A stretch of DNA of 64,000 nucleotides from Gammaproteobacteria bacterium (GCA_029881255.1 JAOUMY010000003.1:244732-308731); one strand, 5' to 3'. Positions 37,971 to 48,058 are shown, counted from the stretch's first letter. Notes: generated from the letters alone by a model not told the origin. Translations and numbers: made by a program.

Positions 37971-40658
37971 ATGGTTCACTCTCGCTTGCCTGTAGGCTTA
38001 CTACTACTCGTAGCGTCGGGAGCTGTTCGGGCACAGATCACAACGACCGATGTAAGTACACACCTTCCTGCATCATCAATAATTCTGCCGACTCTCGTCG
38101 GTGTTATAGTCGTACTCTCCTACTACATCTGGCGTCTCAGAAAAAAGGATCACAAAACCGAAGACTCGACGCTATTCCAACAACTGGCGGAAAATATACG
38201 GGAGACCTTCTGGGTTTTGTCTCCAGACTTTACGCAAATTCTTTATATTAGCCCCGCATACGAACGTATTTGGGGTAAAACGCGCGAGAGCCTTATTGCT
38301 CGCCCACAATCCTGGCTTGAAAGCATACATCCTGATGATAAAGCGTCGGTGTCAAAAGCACTCAACGACTCCCAAAGCGGCATCGCTGAAGTATTGGAAA
38401 TTCCCGAATTTCGTATTCTACGACCTGATGGCGGCGTACGATGGATAATGATGCGCTGCTACCCCGTTCGCGATAAGCAGGGCAATCTTCAACGAATAAC
38501 CGGACTCACTGAAGATATTACGCAAAGAAAACTGATTGCAGAATCCTTACAATCTACCAACCGTGTTCTGGAGACTATGGGAGGCAGCACTCGCGCTATC
38601 GTGCGCGCTGAGTCGGAACAAGAATTATTACAACAAGTTTGCAAGAATCTCGTCGATGCCGGCGGTTATCAATTAGCATGGGTTGGTTTTAAACGTGAAG
38701 ACGTCGATCGTTCAGTTTCCATCAATGCCTATGCCGGAGACTCTCAACAATATCTAAACAAGATACAGGTCGGCTGGGGCGACAATGAACAAGGCCAGGG
38801 CCCAACTGGCAATGCCATTCGCTCTGGAAAGACACAGATTAATCAAGCGTCGACAAAAAATGTTTTGTTCGCCCCATGGCGAGCCAAAGCCTTGCAATTC
38901 CAACTCTCGTCGTCGGCATCTCTGCCATTGCGTATTGATGGCGTAGTGATCGGCGCGCTGAATTTATATTCGTCAAAACTAAACGCTTTTTCAGAAAAAG
39001 AAATCTTGATGCTCGAGAACCTAGCTGATGACTTATCTTTTGGCATCACTTCCTTACGATACCGTTCGGCTCTAAACGAAACAAAGCGTCAATTAACGGC
39101 AACCTTGGAACATATTACTAATCTGACAGAGACCATTCCCGACATACTTTATCAAATTGACAAAGATGGAAAATTGATTTCATGGAACCGCAAATTGCAG
39201 GAGATAACCGGCTATGGCCCCGTAGAACTGGCGCAGAAAAATCTCATCGACATTTTGGAAAACGACGAAGAAAACTGGGCGGAACAACGACTGCACGCGG
39301 TTTTCACATCTGGTGAAAGCGACGATCGTTTCAACATTGTCAATACTGACAATGAAAAACTGCCGTTTCATTTTAGAAGTCGAATTTTTCATGATGCAGA
39401 CGGCAACGTCGTTGGCGCAACGGGTATTGCAAGATATCTGGGAGACGAGCTTCGCGCCAAGCGCGAATATGAACAAGTACAACACCAATTACAACAAGCC
39501 CAAAAAATGGAAGCCGTTGGTCAGCTTACCGGGGGTATTGCACACGACTTCAATAATATTCTTACAATCATAATAGGGTACATCGGCCTAATGCAGGATG
39601 AAGGCAACAATATAAAACCACCCATGAGAAGCTATCTCGATGAAATATATCATGCCGCTTATCGCGCCAGAGATCTAGTCAGCCAATTACTTACGTTTTC
39701 ACGCACAGATACTCTGGAACGCGAGCTCCTGTCTATTGATCCTATATTAAAAGAACTCACAAGAATGATAAGAGCAACCATACCCAGTAGCATCGATATA
39801 CGGGTTCGTACTCACGACGAAGGAAAGTTGCTGAACGGAAATCCCGTTCAACTTCATCAATGTATAACAAATCTTGTCATCAATGCACGCGACGCTATCG
39901 AAGAACAGGGAACGATCAATATTGAAACTCATATTGCTAATAACGTGCAGGGAGTTTGCAACTCTTGTCATGAGTCGTTTGAAGGCAATTACATATCTCT
40001 TACAGTAGCTGATACAGGCGGTGGTATTCCACGCAGTTTGAGCGAGCGGATATTTGACCCTTTTTTCACCACCAAACCTCTTGGCAAGGGAACAGGAATG
40101 GGGCTCCCCATGGTGCATGGCATTGTTCATAAACATAATGGCCACATCAGGCTTACTAGCGACGGCGAAGGTACCCAATTCGAGATTTTACTGCCCTACG
40201 AAGAAAATCATTCCACGAAGAAAATTCGTCTCGTTCATTCAAAAGACGAAAAGGTGACGTCATCTGGAAAAAACCGACATATTCTACTGGTCGACGATGA
40301 GTTATCGATTACCCATTTCATGCAGGAGTTGCTTAATTTAAAGGGTTACCAAGTGACTACATTCAACTCAAGTCTCGAGGCCTTGAGTTATTATGAAAGC
40401 CACACTCGCGATTTCGATGTCGTTATCACTGACCAGACCATGCCTCGCTTAACGGGCAAACAACTTATACAAAGACTACTCGCCATCAATCCAGGTCAAA
40501 AAATAATTTTATGCTCAGGCTATAGCGAGGAAATTGATGAATCCAAAGCACTAGAAGTAGGTGCATATTGTTATTTGAACAAACCGATTGAAAACGAACA
40601 GCTTATCAAAAAACTGGAAGAATTATTCGCGAAGTCTGAAGCGAGTGTGCTGGCCTGA
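37971..40658 (+). CDS. PAS/GAF hybrid sensor histidine kinase with C-terminal receiver
   Basis: The 895-residue protein has an N-terminal signal/anchor and a second membrane helix ([20 protein letters not shown]), a PAS-PAC unit ([20 protein letters not shown], about 70-185), a GAF domain (about 200-360), a second PAS (about 385-490), a HisKA helix with [17 protein letters not shown], an HATPase ([33 protein letters not shown]) and a REC domain ([17 protein letters not shown], Asp in VVITDQTMP). Such proteins feed a phosphorelay. The start ATG 37971 has GAGGG upstream. The partner is unknown. Confidence 0.9.
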   Translation: MVHSRLPVGLLLLVASGAVRAQITTTDVSTHLPASSIILPTLVGVIVVLSYYIWRLRKKDHKTEDSTLFQQLAENIRETFWVLSPDFTQILYISPAYERIWGKTRESLIARPQSWLESIHPDDKASVSKALNDSQSGIAEVLEIPEFRILRPDGGVRWIMMRCYPVRDKQGNLQRITGLTEDITQRKLIAESLQSTNRVLETMGGSTRAIVRAESEQELLQQVCKNLVDAGGYQLAWVGFKREDVDRSVSINAYAGDSQQYLNKIQVGWGDNEQGQGPTGNAIRSGKTQINQASTKNVLFAPWRAKALQFQLSSSASLPLRIDGVVIGALNLYSSKLNAFSEKEILMLENLADDLSFGITSLRYRSALNETKRQLTATLEHITNLTETIPDILYQIDKDGKLISWNRKLQEITGYGPVELAQKNLIDILENDEENWAEQRLHAVFTSGESDDRFNIVNTDNEKLPFHFRSRIFHDADGNVVGATGIARYLGDELRAKREYEQVQHQLQQAQKMEAVGQLTGGIAHDFNNILTIIIGYIGLMQDEGNNIKPPMRSYLDEIYHAAYRARDLVSQLLTFSRTDTLERELLSIDPILKELTRMIRATIPSSIDIRVRTHDEGKLLNGNPVQLHQCITNLVINARDAIEEQGTINIETHIANNVQGVCNSCHESFEGNYISLTVADTGGGIPRSLSERIFDPFFTTKPLGKGTGMGLPMVHGIVHKHNGHIRLTSDGEGTQFEILLPYEENHSTKKIRLVHSKDEKVTSSGKNRHILLVDDELSITHFMQELLNLKGYQVTTFNSSLEALSYYESHTRDFDVVITDQTMPRLTGKQLIQRLLAINPGQKIILCSGYSEEIDESKALEVGAYCYLNKPIENEQLIKKLEELFAKSEASVLA

Positions 40659-40676
40659 CCAAGAGGTCAGACCAGC
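40649..40676. terminator. Hairpin between convergent genes
   Basis: GCTGGCCTGACC at 40649-40660 pairs with GGTCAGACCAGC at 40665-40676 with one mismatch. No T-run follows on either strand, so termination is only possible. Confidence 0.4.
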
Positions 40677-40694
40677 AGCGATATAATAGAAAAT

Positions 40695-41246
40695 TTAGAA
40701 GTTATAGAAGAAGCTCACGCCAGGTCTGGGCTCCACGAAGACTAAGCCTTTCTCATTCAACTGCAGATCACGAAAACTTGCGATGTAGGTCAAGTCCAAA
40801 GACAAGGCAAATCCTCTTTGCGCTGGATTGCCGATATCCATTCCGATTCCGGCTCCAATATGAAAATAGTCGCTCTTTTCCTGCAAATAAGTTAAAGGAT
40901 CTTCATATTCTGCGCCAATCTCAACTTCCGCGCCCATTAAAACCTTTAACGCAACTGGAAAAAACTGCTCAGAAAAATTGGTATAGTGTATATACCTGCC
41001 AACCATTAACGCCAAGTCGCCGTATTTATCACCCTGGTCTTTGTTGTAATAGGCGATCATACCGGCCTGAAAATAGTTATCGCCCATGTAGCGACGATAC
41101 ATCATACCTTTCCCGGTAATCCATCCAACACTCACGCCCAGCGCATCAGATGCCCGATTTTCCGGTGTAGGGGCTGAACTTCCCGAAGCGCTTACCAAAC
41201 CAGGTAACAATGCGATACAGATCGCCAATACAAGATGTTTTTTCAT
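40695..41246 (-). CDS. Small outer-membrane beta-barrel-like protein
   Basis: The 183-residue protein has a signal peptide (start MKKHLVLAICIALLPGLVSA). The mature part alternates polar and aromatic residues (MGDNYFQAGMIAYYNKDQGD, GIGMDIGNPAQRGFALSLDL) and ends in aromatic Phe (FFYNF), as in outer-membrane barrels. No family is named. ATG 41246 has GAGG upstream, with TTG at 41249 one codon earlier. Confidence 0.55.
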   Translation of the reverse strand: MKKHLVLAICIALLPGLVSASGSSAPTPENRASDALGVSVGWITGKGMMYRRYMGDNYFQAGMIAYYNKDQGDKYGDLALMVGRYIHYTNFSEQFFPVALKVLMGAEVEIGAEYEDPLTYLQEKSDYFHIGAGIGMDIGNPAQRGFALSLDLTYIASFRDLQLNEKGLVFVEPRPGVSFFYNF

Positions 41247-41521
41247 CAATAGATCCTCTGTTTTTTATTTTCCCGCATAGCAATTTGCTGCGCGATGTTA
41301 TGCCAAATTTGCTATATGCAAGAATATACCTCTAGCTTATATCAATGGGCTGACATTCAACAACCAAGTTTTCTTTGATTGTTTTAAATAGTAAGATGAA
41401 GGCGCTATATGGGCGAATAGACAAAAAGCGCAGTTCTTTGACATGCGCAAACACAATTTGTAACTTACGGCAGTATCGCTGCAAAGACGACTGCCCTGAG
41501 ATCCAAAGACAAGAATACCCT

Positions 41522-42517
41522 ATGTATACACGTCTCCTATTACTAAGCATCCTGAGCCTGCTGCTGATTTTTGGAAGCGCCTGTTCAAGCACACGCGTAC
41601 TTACCACGGAAGAAAACATCTCTATCAAGATAAAAAGTTTGTTGTATAAACGTTCAGGAACATACTTTCGGGCGCAGCACATCGACGTCACACCCCAAAA
41701 AGTCATCGCGGTCACGAATACCGGGGAGCAAGTGGAACTGGACCGGGACGACGTGCTGGCAATTGAAAACACAGATCGAAAAAAAGGCATGTTGAGAGGC
41801 GCTGGCTACGCCGCGCTAGGCGCTGCTGGGCTGACGGCCACCTTAACGAGCTCCGCATTCGCATCTGTGTTTCCTCCAGCGGCCATTAGTTTAGGTTTGG
41901 TCGGAGGTGGTATAGGATTTCTTGGTGGTTATCACGAAACCATTTTTTTACAGAGCAGCAAACCGACCTCATCCGAAAACAGCCGCGAAGATCAAATACC
42001 CTGGGAACGTAGTAAGTTTTATGTCGGCGTGGAAACGGGCCCCATCTGGGCAAAATCTCCTGCCTCCGGCCTCTCTACCAGCATAACCCGGCTCGCGTCG
42101 TCCAGTTCGGTTTACCCGGTTTTAGAATTCGGTATGACATTGAATCCCCATACCCTTATGGGAGTCCGTTTTGGAAGTATGTTAATCTCCCGTTATGAAA
42201 AACAAGTCAGTACCTTCGAAGACTTTAGTGACCTTACGTTTGTAACCACATTATTTCCGAAGAAACGCGGTCTGTTCTGGCGCGCGGGCGGCGGCCTGAC
42301 GGAATACATTCAAACAGATGATTTATACGACCCATACCATGCGAGTCATAACAACAACTCCACGCTAGGCTTGAACGCCTTGATAGGTCTTGGATATGCT
42401 AGCCGGCTAAGCCGACATATGCATCTAACGTTCGGCTCGGACTTGAACAATTATTTCCTTAGCCATTCCAGATCTGGACATGTGTTGAATCTTCATCTTG
42501 GCCTTTACTGGTATTAA
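41522..42517 (+). CDS. Hypothetical lipoprotein with barrel-like C-terminus
   Basis: The 331-residue protein has a lipobox (FGSACSSTR), then a beta-rich region (about 25-80), a Gly/Ala-rich hydrophobic stretch (GYAALGAAGLTATLTSSAFA and a second segment), and a C-terminal half with outer-membrane barrel-like strands ending in Tyr (LHLGLYWY). The start is ATG 41522; a longer frame from 41375 lacks a signal. No family is recognised. It overlaps the gene at 42514 by four bases at its end, tail to tail. Confidence 0.55.
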   Translation: MYTRLLLLSILSLLLIFGSACSSTRVLTTEENISIKIKSLLYKRSGTYFRAQHIDVTPQKVIAVTNTGEQVELDRDDVLAIENTDRKKGMLRGAGYAALGAAGLTATLTSSAFASVFPPAAISLGLVGGGIGFLGGYHETIFLQSSKPTSSENSREDQIPWERSKFYVGVETGPIWAKSPASGLSTSITRLASSSSVYPVLEFGMTLNPHTLMGVRFGSMLISRYEKQVSTFEDFSDLTFVTTLFPKKRGLFWRAGGGLTEYIQTDDLYDPYHASHNNNSTLGLNALIGLGYASRLSRHMHLTFGSDLNNYFLSHSRSGHVLNLHLGLYWY

Positions 42518-42900
42518 CCCCAGTCATATTGCTTAATGAAAAGCGGTAAGATCGCTATGATTTCATCCCGGCTAAAAAAGCGATCTGCTCGCGACATGCG
42601 CATTTCGTTTTGTAACTCCTCGCTACCGCCGAAACAAAAAACCGGCAACATAATCTGATGTTGCATACGGATGTCGCGGATTACGTCGAGAGGATCAAAT
42701 ACGTCCACTTCATCAAGGTCCAGAAGCAGGAATCGAAACAATAGAAGATCACCCCAGTCTCCAAGATCCTCAAGATCTGTCACAGAAGAGGCAACCCAGT
42801 CCTCGGGAATACTATTTTTTATCCTGGAAATCATAGACATGTCGTTAGACATGATGATAATCCGTTTTTCCATTCGCTTTTCAATCGTTGGGTAAACCAT
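42514..42900 (-). CDS. Receiver-like hypothetical protein
   Basis: The 128-residue protein follows a receiver-like alternation: a first strand KRIIIMSNDMSMISRIKNS, an Asp in the third strand (RFLLLDLDEVDVF), and a later strand MLPVFCFGGSEEL. Conserved receiver residues such as the acidic pair are not clearly kept, so it may be a degenerate receiver. The start at 42900 has GAGGTGG upstream. It is beside the chemoreceptor, divergent from it. Confidence 0.5.
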   Translation of the reverse strand: MVYPTIEKRMEKRIIIMSNDMSMISRIKNSIPEDWVASSVTDLEDLGDWGDLLLFRFLLLDLDEVDVFDPLDVIRDIRMQHQIMLPVFCFGGSEELQNEMRMSRADRFFSRDEIIAILPLFIKQYDWG

Positions 42901-43018
42901 CTACCACCTCTATGCTCCCTGCATGTTGACCATAAGGCGCTGGAACTTCAGAAATTTCTGGCGCTGTCGATATTTCTTAAGGTAATTGGCTGAGTATAAA
43001 CAATAGTTCGCTGAATAT

Positions 43019-44083
43019 ATGAAGAAAAAAAGTATCTTACGTCAACTATTTCTATCATTTGTTGGATTTGGCATGTTTATGGGCATTGTTTTTCCGTTCT
43101 ATGCCAATTTCTTTGTGGAATGGAAGCCAGGTATGCTGATCTGGTTTGTTGTTGGCTGTCTGGTAGCCGGTTCCAGCATTGGCCTGTTCAGCTACGCCAT
43201 AACCCAACAAGTTCTGATAAAGAAATTGGCGCGTATTGCTAGCGTTGCCAATTCCATAAGCCAACGAGATATAAGCCAGCGTTGCGTCATTGAGAGTGAC
43301 GACATCATAGGCTCGATAGCCGACAGCATGAATGGCATGGCGGATAGCCTGAATGAAGTGGTGTCCGAAATCAACGAGCTTTCTAAAAACTTGCAATCGG
43401 TCTCTAGCATCTTGGCAGACAAAGCCAAGCTAACCAGTGACGGCGTGGCGTCTCAGCTACGTGAAATTGAGGATATTAATCAGGAACTCCGTGGTATAGA
43501 GGCTATATCGGAATCTTCGCTGGAGGCAGCCGAACAATCCGCAAATTTTCTGGAAAGCAAAATGTCCGAAATGTCTTCCTCTGTTGGGGTGCTAGCTTCC
43601 CATACCGTAGACATTTCAAACATGCTGGAAAATATCACTCGAATCACAAGTAAAACCAATATCCTGGCAATTAACGCCTCTATTGAATCGGCGCGCGCTG
43701 GTGAACAGGGGCGTGGGTTTTCGGTAGTGGCGGAAGAAATCCGTCAACTCGCCGGTAAAACCCAGCAAGCGACAAACGATGTTCTCAGCAATAGTGCGAT
43801 TCTCAGTAAGCATTCCGAAAATGCGCTGGCATCACTACAAAATCACAATCAAGATGACAACACAAATGATATTTCCAAATTGAAACAAGTCGTGGAAAGC
43901 GCTCGTAACAGACAAAAATCAGCCGTTTTACACATCTTCGATAAGGTCAAGGAAATTGAAGCCATACTTGAAGCCACAAATACCGGCAGTCACGAAACCC
44001 TGGATCAAAGTAAAACATTAACCAGGCATATAGAGGACTTCAACACTATTATTCGAACCTTCAAGCTGGACCATACTGCATAG
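43019..44083 (+). CDS. Chemoreceptor-like protein (MCP) with HAMP, no periplasmic sensor
   Basis: The 354-residue protein has two adjacent membrane helices ([19 protein letters not shown] and [18 protein letters not shown]), a HAMP domain (about 60-115) and a methyl-accepting signalling hairpin with [20 protein letters not shown] at the tip. There is no space for a periplasmic sensor domain, and it is shorter than usual MCPs, so it may sense through the membrane or cytoplasm. It is close to the receiver-like gene at 42514, though no other chemotaxis gene is seen nearby. Confidence 0.85.
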   Translation: MKKKSILRQLFLSFVGFGMFMGIVFPFYANFFVEWKPGMLIWFVVGCLVAGSSIGLFSYAITQQVLIKKLARIASVANSISQRDISQRCVIESDDIIGSIADSMNGMADSLNEVVSEINELSKNLQSVSSILADKAKLTSDGVASQLREIEDINQELRGIEAISESSLEAAEQSANFLESKMSEMSSSVGVLASHTVDISNMLENITRITSKTNILAINASIESARAGEQGRGFSVVAEEIRQLAGKTQQATNDVLSNSAILSKHSENALASLQNHNQDDNTNDISKLKQVVESARNRQKSAVLHIFDKVKEIEAILEATNTGSHETLDQSKTLTRHIEDFNTIIRTFKLDHTA

Positions 44084-44084
44084 C

Positions 44085-44483
44085 TCACGCACCGTCGGAA
44101 TCCCCGGCATCCTGCTGGTAGAAATGTTCGAAATAAAAATCACGCTGCTTGAGATCCTGATATAACAAACTTCTTTCCGCAAAGCCCTGCTCCATCACCT
44201 TTATCAATGCCTGCGCCTGATCGCCATCAACGATATGCATACGCCCGAGCAAATCCTGATCTGTCCGCAAAAAATGCTCGATAAATTCGCCGCTATCATC
44301 TACATAAACAAGAAACGACTTCGCGTTAGCATCCATGGGGTCTAAAGGCTGCATCACTAACTTGCCCAGCCAGGCAATTCTCGCCACCTGGTTAAATTGA
44401 TTGATATCCAGCTTCGCCCCAGCTTTATACTTGCGCAATTCATTCTTAATTGCGCCGATATCTGTAACCTTGATATCTTTCAT
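44085..44483 (-). CDS. Hypothetical protein, 132 residues
   Basis: Start MKDIKVTDIGAIKNELRKYK, soluble, charged, no cysteine. No family is recognised. ATG 44483 has GGAG upstream. It is convergent with the chemoreceptor (gap one base), and upstream of it on the same strand is the cysteine-rich small protein at 44563. Confidence 0.6.
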   Translation of the reverse strand: MKDIKVTDIGAIKNELRKYKAGAKLDINQFNQVARIAWLGKLVMQPLDPMDANAKSFLVYVDDSGEFIEHFLRTDQDLLGRMHIVDGDQAQALIKVMEQGFAERSLLYQDLKQRDFYFEHFYQQDAGDSDGA

Positions 44484-44562
44484 TACCGTTCACTCCACAT
44501 GATTTGAAGCTACACTCCCAACGCGTCTTTGGCCACGCAATGCGCAGCGTGAAAAACCACGT

Positions 44563-44964
44563 TTATACATCTTCTGCGTGACATTTTTGTCCGCTTTGCG
44601 CAAGATACTCAAGAACGCAATTTGCATGGCTATTTTTAACCAAATGATTTACCTTGGTTTCAGCGGTAGATTCCGAGCTCATGCTGGCTAAAAGAAAAAA
44701 GCGCTCCAGTCCCTGCTTTGCCCATGGCGATGAACTTACGGGAATCAAATCCAGCATTCCTTTGTGCTCGCCAATACGATATTTCATCTGTCGGTTTGTT
44801 TGAGCAACGCTATCCATATCGGCTTCAGGTTTCAATAGCTCGGTGGCAAGCGATTGGTTAAAACTGGAAACAGATATCTGCGTACTCACCACGGTATGAG
44901 TATACTGCGTTTTAGTAACACTCATACTATTCATATCGCAACAGCAGTGCATTTCAGATGACAT
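44563..44964 (-). CDS. Hypothetical protein with N-terminal CCC motif
   Basis: The 133-residue protein starts MSSEMHCCCDMNSMSVTKTQ, with three adjacent cysteines that could bind a metal or carry redox chemistry, and has two more near the C-terminus (HANCVLEYLA, GQKCHAEDV). AGGAG lies seven bases before ATG 44964; a longer frame begins at 45120. No family is recognised. A weak sigma-54-like element lies upstream (see 45003). Confidence 0.55.
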   Translation of the reverse strand: MSSEMHCCCDMNSMSVTKTQYTHTVVSTQISVSSFNQSLATELLKPEADMDSVAQTNRQMKYRIGEHKGMLDLIPVSSSPWAKQGLERFFLLASMSSESTAETKVNHLVKNSHANCVLEYLAQSGQKCHAEDV

Positions 44965-45002
44965 ACAATTTCTCCTGTCTGGTTTGCCTGGAGACGGTTT
45001 AT

Positions 45003-45018
45003 GCAACACCACTTCCCA
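45003..45018 (-). promoter_or_regulatory. Weak sigma-54-like element
   Basis: On the minus strand this reads TGGGAAGTGGTGTTGCA-like, with TTGCA at -12 and GG ten bases from GC, but the -24 box is poor. It lies 39 bases before the CCC-motif gene's ATG. The remaining intergenic stretch 44965-45313 holds a better match on the other strand (45267) and no gene. Confidence 0.25.
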
Positions 45019-45266
45019 ATTGATCAAAATATGTTCGGACGTACAGGTGCGTGTATAGCAAAATACTGCGGGATATATAGAATCCAATTTGTCGGACATA
45101 CTCAACATGATTTGCTTCATACCGCGAGCTTAGGAAAAGTTTTGCCGCGTTACGCGTCTTATTGCCGTTTATCTAGTTATTCAAATTGATCATTTTGTGT
45201 GAATACACTTCGTTTACTGAACGAGAGTACAGGTTTCTGTATCCGGTGAAGCAATAGTCAAATCAT

Positions 45267-45282
45267 TGGCACAATCCTGGCA
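45267..45282 (+). promoter_or_regulatory. Putative sigma-54 (-24/-12) promoter of the LuxR-type gene
   Basis: TGGCACAATCCTGGCA has a perfect -24 box (TGGCAC) and GC ten bases after GG; the -12 box is TGGCA against TTGCA. The predicted start is near 45294, 20 bases before ATG 45314. Confidence 0.5.
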
Positions 45283-45313
45283 AAAATACTTTTATGCCAG
45301 AGGTTGCAAACAC

Positions 45314-45544
45314 ATGGAACAACAGACGCCAAAATCACTACTGACTTCTCGCGAGAAAACCGTTCTGCGCTGGGCTATGGAAGGAAAAAGTGCATGGGAA
45401 ATCGGCACAATACTCGGTATTACGGAGCGGACAGTCAAATTTCATTTTACTAACATCTATCGCAAGATGGGGGTCAGCTCACGATCTCAGGCGATTGTAC
45501 AAGCCCTGGGAAAAGGCATCGTCAACCTGGGTTCTATTGCTTGA
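45314..45544 (+). CDS. Orphan LuxR/GerE-type HTH protein
   Basis: The 76-residue protein is one LuxR-type DNA-binding domain (LLTSREKTVLRWAMEGKSAW, then GITERTVKFHFTNIYRKMGV) with no receiver or autoinducer domain. It resembles stand-alone HTH regulators. ATG 45314 has only a distant AGAGG upstream; a TTG frame from 45266 would overlap the promoter. A sigma-54-like element lies upstream, suggesting activation by an enhancer-binding protein, which may be unlinked. Confidence 0.7.
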   Translation: MEQQTPKSLLTSREKTVLRWAMEGKSAWEIGTILGITERTVKFHFTNIYRKMGVSSRSQAIVQALGKGIVNLGSIA

Positions 45545-45602
45545 AGATGGCTTCCTGATAAGGGTAAGATGAAGACGGCCACAACAATAATGGAGTCTTC
45601 AT

Positions 45603-46406
45603 ATGTCCCGTGAAAATGACCACGCACTGCGCTTCTATCACGAGGTCCTGGGATTAGATCATTTGCATTATGGTCTTTGGAACGATGATGACGACCTCAC
45701 GTTCGAGAATTTGAAACGCGCCCAACAGCGGTATGAAGACTTTCTGGTGGACAACATCCCGACAAATGCCAAATCCATACTGGACGTCGGTTGTGGCACA
45801 TCTGCCTTGACCAAGCGCCTGCTGGATAGAGGTCTAGAGGTTGAGGGATTATCACCGGACCAGACGCAGAAAGACCTTTTCACGTCCACGCTGGAGGTGC
45901 CATTTCATCACACCCGTTTCGAAAATTTCTCGACCAACCGTACCTATGATTGCCTGATTATGAGCGAATCGGCGCAATATATTCCGTTAAAACAGCTTTT
46001 CGATAATGCGCGAACCCACCTCGCTCCTGGCGGGCATCTACTGGTATTCGACTATTTTATTAATGACCATGCCCAGGGCATCTTTGCCAAAAGCGGCCAC
46101 AATTATCGAAAATTCGTAGAGAGCGCCAACAATACCGGGTTCCGAATTTTACGTGAGCTGGATTATACCCACAGCACCATCAAGACTCTCGACCTTGGTA
46201 GACAGTTTGCGGACCGCGCAAAGATCGCGCTGGAAATTCTGACGGAGAAGCCCAAACGCCGGCATCCACGCATTTATAGCCTGGTTAATTGGGCATTTCG
46301 CAAAAAGATTAAACATCTTCAGGAGCAGATGCAGTTGCTGGACTCAGAAAGGTTTAGAAACCAGAAAAAATATGTATTTTTTGAATTTCAATGTTTGTCG
46401 GGGTGA
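45603..46406 (+). CDS. Class I SAM-dependent methyltransferase
   Basis: The 267-residue protein has the SAM-binding motif SILDVGCGTSALTKRLLDRG and a later SESAQYIPL-type motif, in the Rossmann methyltransferase fold; its C-terminal part is basic (KKIKHLQEQMQLLD). The substrate is unknown. GGAG lies eight bases before ATG 45603. It follows the orphan LuxR gene by 58 bases. Confidence 0.82.
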   Translation: MSRENDHALRFYHEVLGLDHLHYGLWNDDDDLTFENLKRAQQRYEDFLVDNIPTNAKSILDVGCGTSALTKRLLDRGLEVEGLSPDQTQKDLFTSTLEVPFHHTRFENFSTNRTYDCLIMSESAQYIPLKQLFDNARTHLAPGGHLLVFDYFINDHAQGIFAKSGHNYRKFVESANNTGFRILRELDYTHSTIKTLDLGRQFADRAKIALEILTEKPKRRHPRIYSLVNWAFRKKIKHLQEQMQLLDSERFRNQKKYVFFEFQCLSG

Positions 46407-46408
46407 AT

Positions 46409-46783
46409 TTACGTTCTTTTAAATACAAATTTCAGAACCGTATAAATTCCGATACTTGCCATCAGTATCCCACTCAATGCCGACGTTGGTGCGTGATTCT
46501 GCTGGATATACACATCCTGGTACAGAATAATTGAGGCCAGCGAGATACACAAAAAGGCCCACGATATCCGTGCCGCTCGATAGTGTACGAGAATTTCCCG
46601 CTCATCAAACTTTGGCCTACCTTCATTATCAAGCCGATTACGCCGTGGATACCATGCAAGCGCGATAACCAGTGGCAACAATCCCACGGCCAATCCAGCA
46701 AGCAAGGACTTGCTAACTAAGCTAACTATTGCCACTAGACACAGTGCAATCACAATATTTCTGACAAGGTAAGATTTATTCAT
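46409..46783 (-). CDS. Small membrane protein co-encoded with an XRE regulator
   Basis: The 124-residue protein has about four hydrophobic segments (NIVIALCLVAIVSLVSKSLL, LLPLVIALAWYPRRNR, SWAFLCISLASIILY, ILMASIGIYTVLKFV), a short cytoplasmic charged loop (DERE) and no signal for export. Such membrane proteins are often paired with a small HTH regulator; the function is unknown. It lies 11 bp downstream of the XRE gene and is likely in the same operon. Confidence 0.7.
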   Translation of the reverse strand: MNKSYLVRNIVIALCLVAIVSLVSKSLLAGLAVGLLPLVIALAWYPRRNRLDNEGRPKFDEREILVHYRAARISWAFLCISLASIILYQDVYIQQNHAPTSALSGILMASIGIYTVLKFVFKRT

Positions 46784-46794
46784 CCGATTACTCC

Positions 46795-46995
46795 CTAAAC
46801 CACCAAGAAAAAGACTTCTTCCACGTGCAAGCCCAGCGACTCACCAATGCGTAAGGCTAGTTTTACTGAGGGCTCATAATTTCCTTTCTCAATCGCGATG
46901 ATAGTTTGCCGGCTCACATCCACCTGCTCAGCGAGGTCCTGTTGGGTTAAACCCTTGTTCTTACGCACTTCCTTGAGTCTGTTTTCGAGTTTCAT
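46795..46995 (-). CDS. XRE-family HTH regulator
   Basis: The 66-residue protein is one HTH (LKEVRKNKGLTQQDLAEQVD, then VSRQTIIAIEKGNYEPSVKL), as in Cro/C1-like regulators of the YozG group. ATG 46995 is read from a consensus promoter (47025-47052) overlapped by two operator-like repeats, so it very probably represses itself and the membrane protein. Confidence 0.9.
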   Translation of the reverse strand: MKLENRLKEVRKNKGLTQQDLAEQVDVSRQTIIAIEKGNYEPSVKLALRIGESLGLHVEEVFFLVV

Positions 46996-47005
46996 CCCAA
47001 ACCTT

Positions 47006-47027
47006 AATGTAAAGCATGCTTTACATT
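47006..47027. promoter_or_regulatory. XRE operator 1 (perfect palindrome)
   Basis: A 22-base perfect palindrome with core TGTAAAGCATGCTTTACA lies directly downstream of the -10 box of the XRE promoter. It is suited to blocking initiation. Confidence 0.75.
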
Positions 47028-47052
47028 ATAGTTGGCAATACAGATATGTCAA
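47025..47052 (-). promoter_or_regulatory. Sigma-70 promoter of the XRE gene
   Basis: On the minus strand -35 is TTGACA (47047-47052), followed by a 16-base spacer and -10 TATAAT (47025-47030), both at consensus. Initiation would be at about 47018, just inside operator 1. Confidence 0.8.
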
Positions 47053-47064
47053 GCATCCTTTACA
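47047..47064. promoter_or_regulatory. XRE operator 2 (imperfect copy)
   Basis: TGTCAAGCATCCTTTACA differs from operator 1 at two positions and overlaps the -35 box. The two copies are centred about 39 bases apart. Confidence 0.6.
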
Positions 47065-47167
47065 TTCTTCCACTATGACTCTGTGGATTTGAAAATAAAG
47101 AATACCGATCTGATACCGATAATTTTTGGGTAACTTTTCACACCCCAATACAAGGAGCTCACTGGAA

Positions 47168-47953
47168 ATGAACAACATCGCAAAAGGACTGGTTACCCTC
47201 GTTGCCTGTTCGAGTATTTTTCTTGCCTGTAAACACGACGCCGGTACAGGTAGTTCCTCATCACTCAAGATGATGCTGAGTGACAGTGCGGCTAGTGCCA
47301 AGTTACAGCCGCGCACTTCGCACACTATCGAATTCAGTGATGGAGCCACTACTTTCACCATTACCGAAGCACGTATGAATATCCGCGACATCCGATTCAA
47401 TACCAGTACGACAGCTGGAAACGCCGAAGACTACACTGTTCCCGGCGGCCCATATGTCATGAATCTAATCGACGGAACTGCTTTACCGCAAAATATTTCG
47501 TTTGACGCGCCAACTGGCAACTATAAACGCGTCGATATACGCCTCGACGAATCAAATATTGAAGATGGCGTGGTTACGACGGGCGACGCATTACTGGGCA
47601 ATGCCCTGGTGGTAAAGGGAACCCACAACTACAACGGTGTCACCGATGGCACCTTCACGCTGACGGTAAAAGTATCAGAAGACATTCGCTTTGAGCCCAC
47701 GAACGGTATTGTTGTTGATACCGATGCTGGCGCGAATGTGACGCTGACATTTAATGTTACAGACTGGTTGGAAGATCCGGATGCAGCTAACGCTGGCACC
47801 AAGATTGATCTGACAGGTTGTATTGCCTCAGCAGGTTTGATGGATAGCAAAAATCACATTACCCTGGATGAAGGGACGCAGTGTGAAAGCGTGTCTGCAT
47901 CGATCGGAAATATCATCAAAGACAATATGAAGAACCGCTACGACTTTAACTAA
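47168..47953 (+). CDS. Hypothetical DUF4382-like lipoprotein
   Basis: The 261-residue protein has a lipobox (SIFLACKHDAG), and a mature domain of beta-type sequence (FTITEARMNIRDIRF, YVMNLIDGTALPQNI, FDAPTGNYKRVDIRLDESNI, ANVTLTFNVTDWL) resembling DUF4382 surface proteins. The role is unknown. AAGGAG lies ten bases before ATG 47168; a longer frame starts at 47126. It is followed by a terminator. Confidence 0.7.
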   Translation: MNNIAKGLVTLVACSSIFLACKHDAGTGSSSSLKMMLSDSAASAKLQPRTSHTIEFSDGATTFTITEARMNIRDIRFNTSTTAGNAEDYTVPGGPYVMNLIDGTALPQNISFDAPTGNYKRVDIRLDESNIEDGVVTTGDALLGNALVVKGTHNYNGVTDGTFTLTVKVSEDIRFEPTNGIVVDTDAGANVTLTFNVTDWLEDPDAANAGTKIDLTGCIASAGLMDSKNHITLDEGTQCESVSASIGNIIKDNMKNRYDFN

Positions 47954-48058
47954 ACTGATTTAATTAAAGTCTAAAGGCTAGTAATTTTCGAAGTTGTCGA
48001 GCGCCCCAACAAACCTACTCGCTCGATAAACGCGAAGCATACAGCCGAACAAATTAAT

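Noticed and set aside
41431-41459. TTGACA followed 17 bases later by TAACTT, considered as a promoter of the 41522 lipoprotein
   Set aside because: The -10 box matches only three of six bases.
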